The notes below the pieces were generated by a model, which was not told the DNA's origin, ran no database searches, and worked only from the letters and a program-made list of their open reading frames with translations. The position numbers were made by a program, and so were the translations under genes. Below, one piece after another: positions 8,634 to 17,562 of a stretch of 64,000 bases of DNA (the first letter of the stretch is position 1; every line of letters starts with the position of its first letter). The stretch lies in NCBI RefSeq assembly GCF_014267175.1, contig NZ_JACMTR010000002.1:2753501-2817500 (forward strand), read 5' to 3'. Origin of the DNA: Pseudonocardia sp. C8. Its GTDB lineage: Bacteria; Actinomycetota; Actinomycetes; Mycobacteriales; Pseudonocardiaceae.

Positions 8634-9680
8634 ATGGAGCCGACCGAGCGCGAGATCGTGCAGCAGCAGCTCGAGGATCTGCATCAGGTCGTCCGGCGGC
8701 CCGGCGGCATCCCCGACGGCCGCGTCGTCGCGTACTACCCGCCGACGATGGCCGACCGCTCCCACCTGTTCGGCCTGGCCGCCACCGACGTCGACGGCAC
8801 CCAGTGGGCGGTCGGCGACGCCGACGCGCGCTTCCCGCTGCACTCGATCTCGAAGGTGTTCACCTACGGCCTGGCGCTGGAGGACAACGGCCGCGAGGAG
8901 GTGCTGCTGCGGGTGGGGGTCGAGCCGTCCGGCGACCCGTTCAACTCGATCACCTTCGACGAGGTGAACAACCGGCCGTTCAACCCCATGATCAACGCCG
9001 GGGCGCTGGTCGCGGCGAACCTCGTGCACGGCGCCAGCAAGGAGGAGAAGGTCGAGCGGCTGCTCACCCGGCTGCGGATCTACTCCGGGAACCCCGACCT
9101 CGCCGTCGACGAGGAGATCCTCGCCGAGCAGCTCGTGTCCAACGACCGCAACGTCGCGCTGTCGTACCTGATGCGCAGCCTCGGCATGCTGCACGGCAAC
9201 ATCGAGGACAACCTCTTCGTCTACCTGGCCGGCTGCTCGGTGACGGTCACCGCGCTGGAGCTGTCCACGATGGCGGCCACGCTCGCGCGCGGCGGGGCGA
9301 ACCCGTTCACCGGTGTCCCGGCGTTGCCCCGCACCTACACCCGCGACGTGCTGTCGGTGATGAGCATGTGCGGCATGTACGACGCCGCCGGCCAGTGGGC
9401 CTACGACGTCGGGATCCCGGCCAAGTCCAGCGTCTCCGGGGCGATCCTGGCCGCCATCCCGGACGCGATCGGTGTCGGCGTCTACTCCCCCGGGCTGGAC
9501 CGGCACGGCAACTCGGTGCGCGGTGTCGCGGTGTGCCGGGCGCTGTCGGACCGGTTCGGGCTGCACGTGTTCGCCGACCCCTCGGAGTCCCGGCTGGGCC
9601 GCATCGTGCGGCCCGGCCGGCGGGAGGAGGCGACGGAGATGTACCCGCCGGGCGAGGGGTGGGGCCCCGAGGGCTTGTGA
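8634..9680 (+). CDS. glsA: Glutaminase (serine-dependent beta-lactamase fold)
   Basis: This 348-residue protein is a type 2 glutaminase that hydrolyses L-glutamine to glutamate and ammonia. The S-x-x-K catalytic pair is Ser71/Lys74 in FPLHSISKVF. Other family blocks are FNSITFDEVNNRPFNPMINAGA, LSYLMRSLGMLHGN and PAKSSVSGAILAAIP. It is longer than the 308-residue E. coli enzymes by a short C-terminal extension and lacks the STAS or cyclic-nucleotide domain that some actinobacterial versions carry. The start ATG 8634 is preceded by GGAGGGTGGGAG. It is transcribed away from pafB and stops at a strong hairpin facing pafA. Confidence 0.93.
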   Translation: MEPTEREIVQQQLEDLHQVVRRPGGIPDGRVVAYYPPTMADRSHLFGLAATDVDGTQWAVGDADARFPLHSISKVFTYGLALEDNGREEVLLRVGVEPSGDPFNSITFDEVNNRPFNPMINAGALVAANLVHGASKEEKVERLLTRLRIYSGNPDLAVDEEILAEQLVSNDRNVALSYLMRSLGMLHGNIEDNLFVYLAGCSVTVTALELSTMAATLARGGANPFTGVPALPRTYTRDVLSVMSMCGMYDAAGQWAYDVGIPAKSSVSGAILAAIPDAIGVGVYSPGLDRHGNSVRGVAVCRALSDRFGLHVFADPSESRLGRIVRPGRREEATEMYPPGEGWGPEGL

Positions 9681-9719
9681 GTGCTTCTCGCGGTCGGGAC
9701 CGCGAAAAGTACTCACGAG
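9674..9719. terminator. Bidirectional hairpin terminator between glsA and pafA
   Basis: The two 19-base arms at 9677-9695 and 9698-9716 pair at 17 positions around a 2-base loop (GTGAGTGCTTCTCGCGGTC against GACCGCGAAAAGTACTCAC). The left arm overlaps the glsA stop codon. It lies between convergent genes and could end both transcripts. Confidence 0.8.
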
Positions 9720-9732
9720 CCGCGCAGCGGCC

Positions 9733-11094
9733 TCACAACGACGCGATCAGCCGGTCCACCCGCTCGTCGACGGCCCGGAACGGGTCCTTGCACAGCACGG
9801 TCCGCTGCGCCTGGTCGTTGAGCTTGAGGTGCACCCAGTCGACGGTGAAGTCCCGCCCGGCGGCCTGGGCGGCGGCGATGAAGTCGCCGCGCAGCTTCGC
9901 CCGGGTCGACTGCGGCGGGGTGTCCTTGGCGGCCTCGATCTCGCCGTCGTCGGTCACCCGGTCGACGAGGTCCTTGCGCTGGAGCATGTCGAACAGGCCG
10001 CGCCCGCGCCGGACGTCGTGGTAGGCGAGGTCGAGCTGGGCGATCCGGGCGCTGGACAGCTCCAGGTCGTGCTTGTCGCGGTAGCGCTCGACCAGCCGGT
10101 GCTTGATCGCCCAGTCGATCTCCCGGTCGATCAGCGACAGGTCCTGGGTCTCGACCGCGTCCAGGGTGCGGCCCCACAGCTCGACGACCCGCTCCATGAC
10201 CTTGTCCTCGTGCCCGCGCGACTGCAGGTAGTCCACGGCGCGGGCGTGGTACTCGCGCTGGATGTCCAGGGCGCTGGCCTCCCGGCCACCGGCCATCCGC
10301 ACCCCGCGGCGGCCGGTGAGGTCGTGGCTGATCTCGCGGATCGCCCGGATCGGGTTGTCCAGGGTGAAGTCGCGGAACTGGACGCCGGCCTCGATCATCT
10401 CCAGCACCAGCGTGGCCGTCCCGACCTTGAGCAGGGTCGTGACCTCGGACATGTTCGAGTCGCCGACGATGACGTGCAGCCTGCGGTAGCGCTCGGCGTC
10501 GGCGTGCGGCTCGTCCCGGGTGTTGATGATCGGCCGGGACCGGGTGGTCGCCGACGACACGCCCTCCCAGATGTGCTCGGCCCGCTGGGACAGGCAGTAC
10601 ACCGCGCCGCGCGGGGTCTGCAGCACCTTCCCGGCCCCGCAGATGAGCTGGCGGGTCACCAGGAACGGCAGCAGCACGTCCGCGATCCGGGAGAACTCGC
10701 CCTGCCGGGCGACCAGGTAGTTCTCGTGGCAGCCGTAGGAGTTGCCCGCCGAGTCGGTGTTGTTCTTGAACAGGTAGATGTCGCCGCCGATGCCCTCGTC
10801 GACCAGCCGCCGCTCGGCGTCGACCAGCAGGTCCTCGAGGATGCGCTCGCCGGCCTTGTCGTGGGCGACGAGCTGGGTCAGCGAGTCGCACTCGGCGGTG
10901 GCGTACTCGGGGTGCGATCCGACGTCGAGGTAGAGGCGGGCACCGTTGCGGAGGAAGACGTTGGACGACCGGCCCCACGACACCACCCGCCGGAACAGGT
11001 AGCGCGCCACCTCGTCCGGGGACAGTCGTCGCTGCCCGTGGAAGGTGCACGTGACACCGAACTCCGTCTCGACCCCGAAGATCCGACGCTGCAT
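9733..11094 (-). CDS. pafA: Proteasome accessory factor A, Pup-protein ligase
   Basis: The 453-residue protein is the carboxylate-amine ligase that joins the C-terminal glutamate of Pup to substrate lysines through a gamma-glutamyl-phosphate. Conserved features are GVETEFGV with the metal-binding Glu9, [16 protein letters not shown] with the probable catalytic Asp57, [17 protein letters not shown], and [25 protein letters not shown]. The start is ATG 11094. It stands alone here: pafBC is separated from it by glsA, and prcA lies 16 kb away across the formate dehydrogenase region. The 5' end lies only 42 bases from the divergent PAP2-kinase gene, so the promoters must share this gap. Confidence 0.96.
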   Translation of the reverse strand: MQRRIFGVETEFGVTCTFHGQRRLSPDEVARYLFRRVVSWGRSSNVFLRNGARLYLDVGSHPEYATAECDSLTQLVAHDKAGERILEDLLVDAERRLVDEGIGGDIYLFKNNTDSAGNSYGCHENYLVARQGEFSRIADVLLPFLVTRQLICGAGKVLQTPRGAVYCLSQRAEHIWEGVSSATTRSRPIINTRDEPHADAERYRRLHVIVGDSNMSEVTTLLKVGTATLVLEMIEAGVQFRDFTLDNPIRAIREISHDLTGRRGVRMAGGREASALDIQREYHARAVDYLQSRGHEDKVMERVVELWGRTLDAVETQDLSLIDREIDWAIKHRLVERYRDKHDLELSSARIAQLDLAYHDVRRGRGLFDMLQRKDLVDRVTDDGEIEAAKDTPPQSTRAKLRGDFIAAAQAAGRDFTVDWVHLKLNDQAQRTVLCKDPFRAVDERVDRLIASL

Positions 11095-11136
11095 GGGGCT
11101 CAGGGTATGCGCCGGACCCCCTCTACTGTCAGTGCT

Positions 11137-12714
11137 GTGAGCGGATGGTTCGAGCGCGTCGCACGCCGGTCCCGCCGGGTGGACGGCGGATTGGCGACGG
11201 TTTCGCAGCTGGACAAGGCCATCACCGGCTTCATCGCGACCCGCCCGCCGAGCCGGGTGGACCGGACGTTGCGCCGTCTCACCCGGACGGCCGATCACAG
11301 CGTGCTGTGGTTCGCGATCGCCGGGATCCTGGCGGTCCGGCGGGGTGCGGGACGCAAGGCCGCGATGCGTGGCGTGGTGTCGATCGCGCTGACCAGCTTC
11401 ACCGCCAACGCGGTGCTGAAGCCGCTGCTGCCCCGCCGCCGCCCGGCCGCCGCCGAGCTGCCGGCCTACCGGACGATCCCGGACGCGCCCTCGTCGTCGT
11501 CGTTCCCGTCCGGGCACGCCGCCTCGGCCGCGGCGTTCGCGACCGCCGTGACGATGGAGAACCGCCGGGTCGCGCCGGCGGTGGTGCCGCTGGCCGCGCT
11601 CGTGGCCTGGTCGCGGGTGCACGTCGGCGTGCACTGGACCTCGGACGTCCTGGTCGGCGCTGCGGTCGGGACGGCGGCCGCCCAGCTCACCCGCCGCTGG
11701 TGGCCGGTGCGGCCCAGCGACGAGGCCCGGGCCCGGCCGATGGACACCGTCCCGGCGCTGCCGGGCGGTGCGGGCCTGGTGATCGTGTCCAACCCGTTCT
11801 CCGGGCCGCCGGACCACGACGTCTCCGACGAGGTGGCCACCCGGATGCCGGCCGCGCACCACCTGGTCGTCGGGGACGGGGTGAAGGTCGAGGACATGCT
11901 CGAGGACGCGATCGCGCAGCTCGGGCCGTGGGTGCGGGCGGTCGGGGTGGCCGGCGGGGACGGCACCGTGGCCAGCGCCGCGGCGGTCGCGGACCGGCAC
12001 GGGCTGCCGCTGGTCGTCGTCCCGGGCGGGACGCTGAACCATTTCGCCCGCGACGTCGGCATCTACGACACCCAGGAGGCCGTCGACGCCACCGAGGCCG
12101 GTGAGGCCGTCGCCGTCGACCTGGCGCTGGTGGAGGCACACCCGGGGCGGCTGGACGACCCCGAGGACGTCTCGGTGACCCGGACCCGCTACTTCATCAA
12201 CACGGCCTCGATCGGCTCGTACCCCGAGCTGGTGAAGCTGCGGGAACAGTGGCAGCCGCGCTACGGCAAGTGGCCGGCGTTCGCGGCGGCGCTGATCACC
12301 GTGCTCCGGCGCTCCGAGAAGATCAGCGTGAAGATCGAGGGCCGCTGGTACAAGGTGTGGTTCCTGTTCGTCGGGAACGGCCCCTACCACCCGCGGGGCG
12401 CGGTCCCGGCGTGGCGGCCGACGCTGGACTCCGGGCTGCTCGACGTCCGCTGGCTGCGTGCCGACGTCCGGTTCTCCCGGCTGCGGGTGGTGGCCGCGCT
12501 GATCCTCTCCGCGCTCGACCACAGCCGGGTCTACCACCAGCGGGAGGTCCCGCGCCTGGACGTGGAGCTGTTCGAGCCCAGCATGCTGGCCACCGACGGC
12601 GAGGTCGTCGAGGAGGCCGGCCGCTACACGTTCCGGGTCACCGAGCGCCCGATCCCGGTGTACCGGCGGGACGAGACCCGCTGGACCGGCCGCGACCGTC
12701 CGTTCCAGGGGTGA
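11137..12714 (+). CDS. PAP2 phosphatase-diacylglycerol kinase fusion protein
   Basis: This 525-residue protein has two enzyme halves. Residues 1-190 form a PAP2 (type 2 phosphatidic acid phosphatase) membrane domain with all three motifs: [18 protein letters not shown] and [12 protein letters not shown]. From about 210 on comes a diacylglycerol/sphingosine kinase catalytic domain with [11 protein letters not shown] and [12 protein letters not shown]. The halves run opposite reactions, dephosphorylating and phosphorylating lipids, so it may recycle or exchange lipid phosphate; this is inference. The start is GTG 11137, about nine bases after a -10-like TACTGT, which fits a leaderless transcript. 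ATG 11107 is an in-frame alternative. The stop overlaps the amidohydrolase start. Confidence 0.85.
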   Translation: MSGWFERVARRSRRVDGGLATVSQLDKAITGFIATRPPSRVDRTLRRLTRTADHSVLWFAIAGILAVRRGAGRKAAMRGVVSIALTSFTANAVLKPLLPRRRPAAAELPAYRTIPDAPSSSSFPSGHAASAAAFATAVTMENRRVAPAVVPLAALVAWSRVHVGVHWTSDVLVGAAVGTAAAQLTRRWWPVRPSDEARARPMDTVPALPGGAGLVIVSNPFSGPPDHDVSDEVATRMPAAHHLVVGDGVKVEDMLEDAIAQLGPWVRAVGVAGGDGTVASAAAVADRHGLPLVVVPGGTLNHFARDVGIYDTQEAVDATEAGEAVAVDLALVEAHPGRLDDPEDVSVTRTRYFINTASIGSYPELVKLREQWQPRYGKWPAFAAALITVLRRSEKISVKIEGRWYKVWFLFVGNGPYHPRGAVPAWRPTLDSGLLDVRWLRADVRFSRLRVVAALILSALDHSRVYHQREVPRLDVELFEPSMLATDGEVVEEAGRYTFRVTERPIPVYRRDETRWTGRDRPFQG

Positions 12715-14246
12715 CTGCCGTGCTGCTGCGTTCCGTCCGTCCGCTCCTGCCGGACCGCACCGGCCTCGGCGAGCCGGTGGACGTGCTGCTGTCCGGGCAC
12801 CGGGTCGCCGCGATCGGTCCCACCGGCCCGGCCGGCTCCGTCGATACCGCGCTCGACCCCGGCGGAGCCGAGGTCGTCGAGTGCGACGGCCGCGCGCTGC
12901 TGCCCGGGCTCTGGGACCACCACGTGCACATGGCGCAGTGGGCGCTCGCGCGGCGGCGCCTCGACCTGTCCGGGGCCCGGTCTGCCGCCGACTGCGCGGA
13001 GCTCGTCGCCGAGCGGCTCGCGTCCGCCCCGCCCGCGGGCGGTGAGGTGCTGGTCGGGTTCGGGTTCCGGGACTCGCTGTGGCCCGACGAGGCGCACCGG
13101 GGCCTGCTGGACGCCGTGTCCGGGGACGTCCCGGTCGTCCTCGTGTCCGGTGACCTGCACCAGGGGTGGCTCAACGGTGCGGCGCTGGAGCGGTTCGGTT
13201 ACCGCGGGCACCCGACCGGCCGGATCCGCGAGTCCGAGTTCTTCGCGGTCACCGTCGCGCTGCAGGACGTGCCCGACGAGGTCCTCGACGGGTTCGTCGC
13301 CGACGCCGCCGGCGCCGCCGCGGCCCGCGGGGTGGTCGGGATCGTCGACTTCGAGGCGCCGTGGTCGCTGCCGGACTGGCAGCGCCGGATCGCGGCCGGG
13401 ACGACCGGGCTGCGGGTCGAGGCGTCGGTGTGGCCGGACCAGCTGGAGAAGGCGATCGCGACCGGGCTGCGGTCCGGTGACGTCGTCGACGGCACCGGCG
13501 GGCTGCTCACCGCGGGTCCGCTCAAGGTCATCACCGACGGGTCGCTCAACACCCGCACCGCCTACTGCTACGACCCGTACCCGCAGCCGCCGGGCGCGGT
13601 GATCGACAACCCGTGCGGGCTGCTGCTGGTGCCCCCGTCGTCGCTGCGGCCGCTGCTGGAGCGGGCCCGTGACGCCGGCCTGGAGGCCGCGCTGCACGCC
13701 ATCGGCGACCACGCGAACACCCTGGTGCTGGACGCGTTCGCCGCCACCGGGGCGCGCGGCCGGATCGAGCACGCCCAGCTGCTCCGGGGTGACGACGTGC
13801 CCCGGTTCGCCGGGATGGGTCTGGTCGCGTCGGTGCAGCCCGAGCACGCGCTGGACGACCGCGACGTCGCCGACCGGTTGTGGGCGGGCCGCACCGGGCG
13901 CGCGTTCGCCTACCGTTCGCTGCACGATGCCGGGGCCCGGCTCGCGCTCGGCTCGGACGCCCCGGTCGCGCCCCTCGACCCGTGGATCGCGCTCGCGGCC
14001 GCGGTGCACCGCACGGCCGACGGCCGGGACCGCTGGCACGCCGAACAGGAGCTCGACCGGGCGGTGGCACTCGGGGCGTCCTTCGGGGTGGTGCCCGGCT
14101 CGGTCGGCGCGGTCACCGAGGGCGCCCGCGCCGACCTGGTGCTGACCGACGCCGACCCGACGTCCTGCGACCCGGCGACGCTGCGGGCGATGCCGGTCGC
14201 CGGCACGCTGGTCGGCGGGCGGTGGACGCACCGCGCGGGAGTCTGA
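12711..14246 (+). CDS. YtcJ-like metal-dependent amidohydrolase
   Basis: This 511-residue protein belongs to the amidohydrolase 3 family (YtcJ/NfdA-like). It has [12 protein letters not shown] with the HxH metal motif, [15 protein letters not shown], the metal His in [10 protein letters not shown], and a late [12 protein letters not shown] with the catalytic Asp. The final [33 protein letters not shown] is the usual small beta domain. The family hydrolyses amides, including N-substituted formamides, but the substrate here is unknown. GTG 12711 overlaps the stop of the PAP2-kinase gene (GTGA), so the two are coupled. The methyltransferase follows after five bases, making a three-gene operon. 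Confidence 0.88.
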   Translation: MTAVLLRSVRPLLPDRTGLGEPVDVLLSGHRVAAIGPTGPAGSVDTALDPGGAEVVECDGRALLPGLWDHHVHMAQWALARRRLDLSGARSAADCAELVAERLASAPPAGGEVLVGFGFRDSLWPDEAHRGLLDAVSGDVPVVLVSGDLHQGWLNGAALERFGYRGHPTGRIRESEFFAVTVALQDVPDEVLDGFVADAAGAAAARGVVGIVDFEAPWSLPDWQRRIAAGTTGLRVEASVWPDQLEKAIATGLRSGDVVDGTGGLLTAGPLKVITDGSLNTRTAYCYDPYPQPPGAVIDNPCGLLLVPPSSLRPLLERARDAGLEAALHAIGDHANTLVLDAFAATGARGRIEHAQLLRGDDVPRFAGMGLVASVQPEHALDDRDVADRLWAGRTGRAFAYRSLHDAGARLALGSDAPVAPLDPWIALAAAVHRTADGRDRWHAEQELDRAVALGASFGVVPGSVGAVTEGARADLVLTDADPTSCDPATLRAMPVAGTLVGGRWTHRAGV

Positions 14247-14251
14247 CCACG

Positions 14252-14959
14252 GTGCCGCGCTCCGAGCACGACGACGACGGCAGCCCTGCGCGCCCACCGG
14301 ACCAGCGGGGTCCGCTCGGCCCCACCGGGCCCGCGGTGCTCGAGCAGGTCGCGCTGCCCCGCGGCCCGCTCACGCTGCTGCGCCCGGCCGACCCGGACGC
14401 GGTGCGGCCCGACCCGGTCACGCTCGCCGACGGGATCGAGGAGCTGCACCCGGCACACTGGGCCCACCTGTGGCCGGCCGGCCGGGCACTGGCGACGGCC
14501 GTGGACCAGGCGGGCCCGGACCGGCTGGCCGGACGGCGGGTGCTGGAGCTGGGCTGCGGGCTCGGGCTGCCGTCCCTGGTCGCCGCCCGGGCCGGCGCGG
14601 CGCCGGTCGTGGCCACCGACCGGTCCCCCGCCGCCGTCGCGTGGGTCGCGGCGAACGCCCGCCGCTCCGGGCTGGCGGTGGACACGGCGGCGGCCTCGTT
14701 CGACGGGCGCGACCCGCTGCTCGAGAACCGGCGCTGGGACCTGGTGCTCGCCGCGGACGTCCTCTACGGGGCGGCCGCCGCCGACGCGCTCACCACGCTC
14801 CTTCCCCGGGTGACCAGCCGGCGGGCGGCGGTGTGGCTGGCCGACCCGGGGCGCCCGGAGACGCCGCGGTGGCTGGCCGCGAACCGGGATCGGTGGACGG
14901 TGCGGACCCGGCCGCTGCCGCACGGGGTGGACCTGCACGTGTTGCGCCGGCGGCCCTGA
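14252..14959 (+). CDS. Class I SAM-dependent methyltransferase
   Basis: The 235-residue protein has a Rossmann methyltransferase domain with motif I VLELGCGLGLPSLVAARAGA, motif II VVATDRS and a DLVLAADVLYG block. This pattern is typical of the lysine methyltransferase 16/METTL20-like group, which in bacteria includes electron-transfer flavoprotein beta methylases. Whether it acts on a protein is not certain. It starts at GTG 14252, five bases after the amidohydrolase, and ends the operon. The tandem repeat array begins about 110 bases beyond its stop. The first 35 residues (Asp/Pro-rich) may be disordered. Confidence 0.82.
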   Translation: MPRSEHDDDGSPARPPDQRGPLGPTGPAVLEQVALPRGPLTLLRPADPDAVRPDPVTLADGIEELHPAHWAHLWPAGRALATAVDQAGPDRLAGRRVLELGCGLGLPSLVAARAGAAPVVATDRSPAAVAWVAANARRSGLAVDTAAASFDGRDPLLENRRWDLVLAADVLYGAAAADALTTLLPRVTSRRAAVWLADPGRPETPRWLAANRDRWTVRTRPLPHGVDLHVLRRRP

Positions 14960-15070
14960 GCCACGCCGTCCCGGGGCGCCGCTTCCGGGGGCCGCGCCAC
15001 CTCGGGTCGCGCCGTTCGCAGCCTCGCGGTCGTCCACTCAGGCCCGACTGTGGGAGCCCACGGGCCCGCC

Positions 15071-15680
15071 CGATCGAGGCGCACGTTCCTGCCCCGGCGC
15101 GGGCATCTGCGTGCAGATCATCCGCAGCCCGGTTGATCGGGACGCACGATCGTGCCCCGGCGCGGGCATCAGCGTGCAGATCACCGGCAACCTCGAGCCC
15201 GAGTCGCACGGTCCCGCCCAGCCGAGGGCGCGATCGTGCAGATCACGAACGCCCCCCGGGCCCGAGTCGCACGATCTCGCCCCGGCGAGGGCGCCATCGT
15301 GCAGATCACCAGCAGCCGCGGCCCCGAGTCGCACGATCCCGCCCTGGCGAGGGCATCTGCGTGCAGATCACCAGCGCCCCCGGGCCTGACTCGCACGATT
15401 CCGCCCCGGCGAGGGCACCAGCGTGCAGATGATCAGCGGCCGTCAGCCTGAGGCGCACGGTTCCGCCCTTGCGAGGGCACCATCGTGCAGATCACCAACG
15501 CCCCCCGGGCCCGAGACGCACGATCTAGCCCCGGCCAGGGCGTCTGCGTGCAGATCACCCGCAACGTCGGGGCCCGAGACGCACGACCTCGCCCTGGCGA
15601 GGACGGCTACGCGCATGCGAGACGTATCTCGGCCGCCGACCTGCACGGTCCGACCCTGCTGGGGGTGCCACGGTGCGGCG
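15071..15680. repeat. Tandem 62-63-bp palindromic repeat array 1 (about 10 units)
   Basis: The left palindrome arm (GCACG) recurs at 15081, 15144, 15206, 15269, 15331, 15393, 15455, 15518, 15581 and, weakly, 15643, so the period is 62-63 bp. Each unit has a palindrome of about 34 bp with outer arms GCACGAT and ATCGTGC and an inner CTCGCC/GGCGAG pair, then a spacer beginning AGATCACC and ending CCCGAGTC. The period is not a multiple of three and stops occur in shifting frames, so the long ORFs across it are not credible genes. The array fills the 870-base gap between the convergent methyltransferase and TauE genes; the rest of the gap (14960-15070 and 15681-15829) shows nothing recognisable. 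Confidence 0.9.
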
Positions 15681-15829
15681 CGCTGGACGGACTGTGGCAC
15701 CATCCGGCCCCACGGAGGAGCGTCGGCGCGCGTCGCACCACCTCGCCGGCACCGGGGCCCGCGGCGTGGACACGCCGTCGCTCCTTCCGGCGCCGTGACG
15801 CCCGGGCACCCGTCATCCGACCTGCAGGG

Positions 15830-16564
15830 TCACACCAGCGACCGCACCAGCACGGCCACGGCCGACGCCGACGACACCACGAGCACTCCCCGCCGGAGCA
15901 GCACCGCGTCCACCCGATGGGTGAGCGCGTGCCCGCCGAGCCATCCGGCCGCGATCCCGGGCAGCAGCCACGCCACGTCCGCGAGTGCCTCGCCCGCCGA
16001 CCCGCGCAGCGGCCCGGCGAGAACGACCACCAGCGCGACCAGCGCGGTGACGGTCCCGGTCACCGCGACCGTGGCCCGGGCCCGGCGCGGGTCGGCGCCG
16101 GCGAGGAGCAGGGCGATCGGCGGGCCGGTGACGGCCGCCGTCGTCCCCAGGACGGCGGACCCGGATCCGGCGGCCGCGCTGGCCAGGGGCCCGGCGCGGA
16201 CCGCGACCGGGCCGCGGGCGGCCATCGCGACGGCGCCGAGGATCGCGAGCGCGCCCAGCACCCCGAGTGCGGCCGGGTCGAGCACGGCCAGCAGCCAGGC
16301 GCCGACGGCCAGGCCGGGCACCGACCCGGCCAGCGCCCACCGGGTCACGACCGGGTCGGTGTGCCGCCGCCAGCGCACCGCGACCCCGGCGGAGAGCAAC
16401 AGGTTGACCACCATCGCCGGGACCGGCACCAGGCCCGGCCACAGCAGCAGCGCCACCGGCACCAGCAGCAGGTTCACCCCGAAGCCGAGCAGCACCTGCA
16501 CCGCCGTCCCGGCCGCGACGGCGACGCCCACGACGACGAGCGCGGTGACGTCCGGTGGGGTCAC
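15830..16564 (-). CDS. TauE/SafE-family sulfite/sulfonate exporter-like permease
   Basis: This 244-residue protein has about eight hydrophobic segments. It carries the family pattern of two repeated halves, each with a Gly/Asn-rich loop: VQVLLGFGVNLLLVPVALL in the first and SAVLGTTAAVTGPPIALLL in the second. The family moves organic or inorganic anions such as sulfite, sulfoacetate or other carboxylates, and the substrate cannot be read from sequence. The start GTG 16564 overlaps the stop of the upstream SDR gene (GTGA), so both are made from one transcript. Its 3' end faces repeat array 1. Confidence 0.85.
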   Translation of the reverse strand: MTPPDVTALVVVGVAVAAGTAVQVLLGFGVNLLLVPVALLLWPGLVPVPAMVVNLLLSAGVAVRWRRHTDPVVTRWALAGSVPGLAVGAWLLAVLDPAALGVLGALAILGAVAMAARGPVAVRAGPLASAAAGSGSAVLGTTAAVTGPPIALLLAGADPRRARATVAVTGTVTALVALVVVLAGPLRGSAGEALADVAWLLPGIAAGWLGGHALTHRVDAVLLRRGVLVVSSASAVAVLVRSLV

Positions 16565-17472
16565 CGGTAGCCGGTCGTGTCGGCCGGCTTCCCCGCGTCC
16601 TGCACCTCGACGATGTAGCGCCAGGCGTCCGGCCGGGAGCCGTCCAGGTCGTCGACGCCGTAGACCTGGGCGAGCTCGCCCGACGACGTCGAGCGGCCGG
16701 TCCACCGGTGCCGGTCCGGGTCGGCGGCGAGTGCGGCGATCCCGCGGCCGACGAACCGCGGGGTCTCCGAGATCGCGAAGTGCGGCTCGCGGGCGCAGGC
16801 GTCCCGCCAGTTCTCCTCGGCGACCCCGTAGTGCTGCAGCATCAGCTCGGACCGCAGCCAGCCCGGGGTGACGGCCACGGAGGTGCCGCCGTGCGCGCGC
16901 AGCTCGTGCGCCCAGGACCGGGCGAGCCGGATCGGCGCGATCTTGGCGAGGTCGTAGTAGACGTTGAGCCGGTAGTTCTCGGTGTTGTACCCGGCGGTGC
17001 CGTCGGTGACCTCGACGACCAGCCCGCCCGGGGTGCGGGACAGCAGCCGCAGCGCGTGGTGCGCGGTGATCAGATGGGTGTCGACGGCCAGCCGGAGCGT
17101 CCGCAACCCGTTGGCGAGGTCGTGCTCCCACACCGGGGTGTCCCACTCCACGAGCAGCTCACCGCCCCAGATGTCGTTGACCAGGACGTCGAGCCGGCCG
17201 TGCTCGCGGTCGATCCGGCCCACGAGGGCGGCGACGGCACCGGGGTCGAGGTGGTCGGTGGGGACGGCGATCCCGGTGCCTCCGGCCGCGGTGACCAGGT
17301 CGGCGGTGTCCTCGATCGTCTCGGGGCGGTCGTACTCGGAGCGCTGCTGCCGGGTGGTGCGCCCGGTGCAGTAGACGACGGCGCCCGCCGCGCCCAGCTC
17401 GACGGCGATGCCGCGCCCCGCCCCGCGGGTCGCGCCCGCGACCAGGGTCACGATTCCGGTGAGAGATGCCAT
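16561..17472 (-). CDS. Short-chain dehydrogenase/reductase
   Basis: The 303-residue protein has an N-terminal Rossmann fold with LVAGATRGAGRGIAVELG (cofactor loop TGxxxGxG-like), a VLVNDIWGG segment in place of the usual NNAG, and the active-site YYDLAKIAPIRLAR containing YxxxK. The absence of NNAG and the C-terminal lengthening are typical of a group of SDRs of unknown substrate widespread in actinobacteria. ATG 17472 is clear. A perfect 7-bp inverted repeat (TGGGTGC/GCACCCA, 17472-17491) overlaps the start and could bind a regulator. It is transcribed divergently from the acyl-CoA dehydrogenase, 90 bases away, and is coupled to the TauE-like permease. Confidence 0.87.
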   Translation of the reverse strand: MASLTGIVTLVAGATRGAGRGIAVELGAAGAVVYCTGRTTRQQRSEYDRPETIEDTADLVTAAGGTGIAVPTDHLDPGAVAALVGRIDREHGRLDVLVNDIWGGELLVEWDTPVWEHDLANGLRTLRLAVDTHLITAHHALRLLSRTPGGLVVEVTDGTAGYNTENYRLNVYYDLAKIAPIRLARSWAHELRAHGGTSVAVTPGWLRSELMLQHYGVAEENWRDACAREPHFAISETPRFVGRGIAALAADPDRHRWTGRSTSSGELAQVYGVDDLDGSRPDAWRYIVEVQDAGKPADTTGYR

Positions 17473-17562
17473 GGGTGCAGGGTGGCACCCACCCCCGACA
17501 GTTTCCGGGCGACGTTAGACCACCTCCCGCACCGGGTACCGCCGTCCGGGGAGGTGGTCCCG

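Noticed and set aside
9674..9719. The hairpin after glsA as an insertion-sequence end or operator
   Set aside because: It is a single hairpin between two convergent genes with both stops beside it. A terminator explains it fully.
15071..15680. CRISPR array
   Set aside because: Spacing of 62 bp is CRISPR-like, but the parts between palindromes are similar to one another rather than unique, and no cas gene is near. The same family occurs at 60429-61195.
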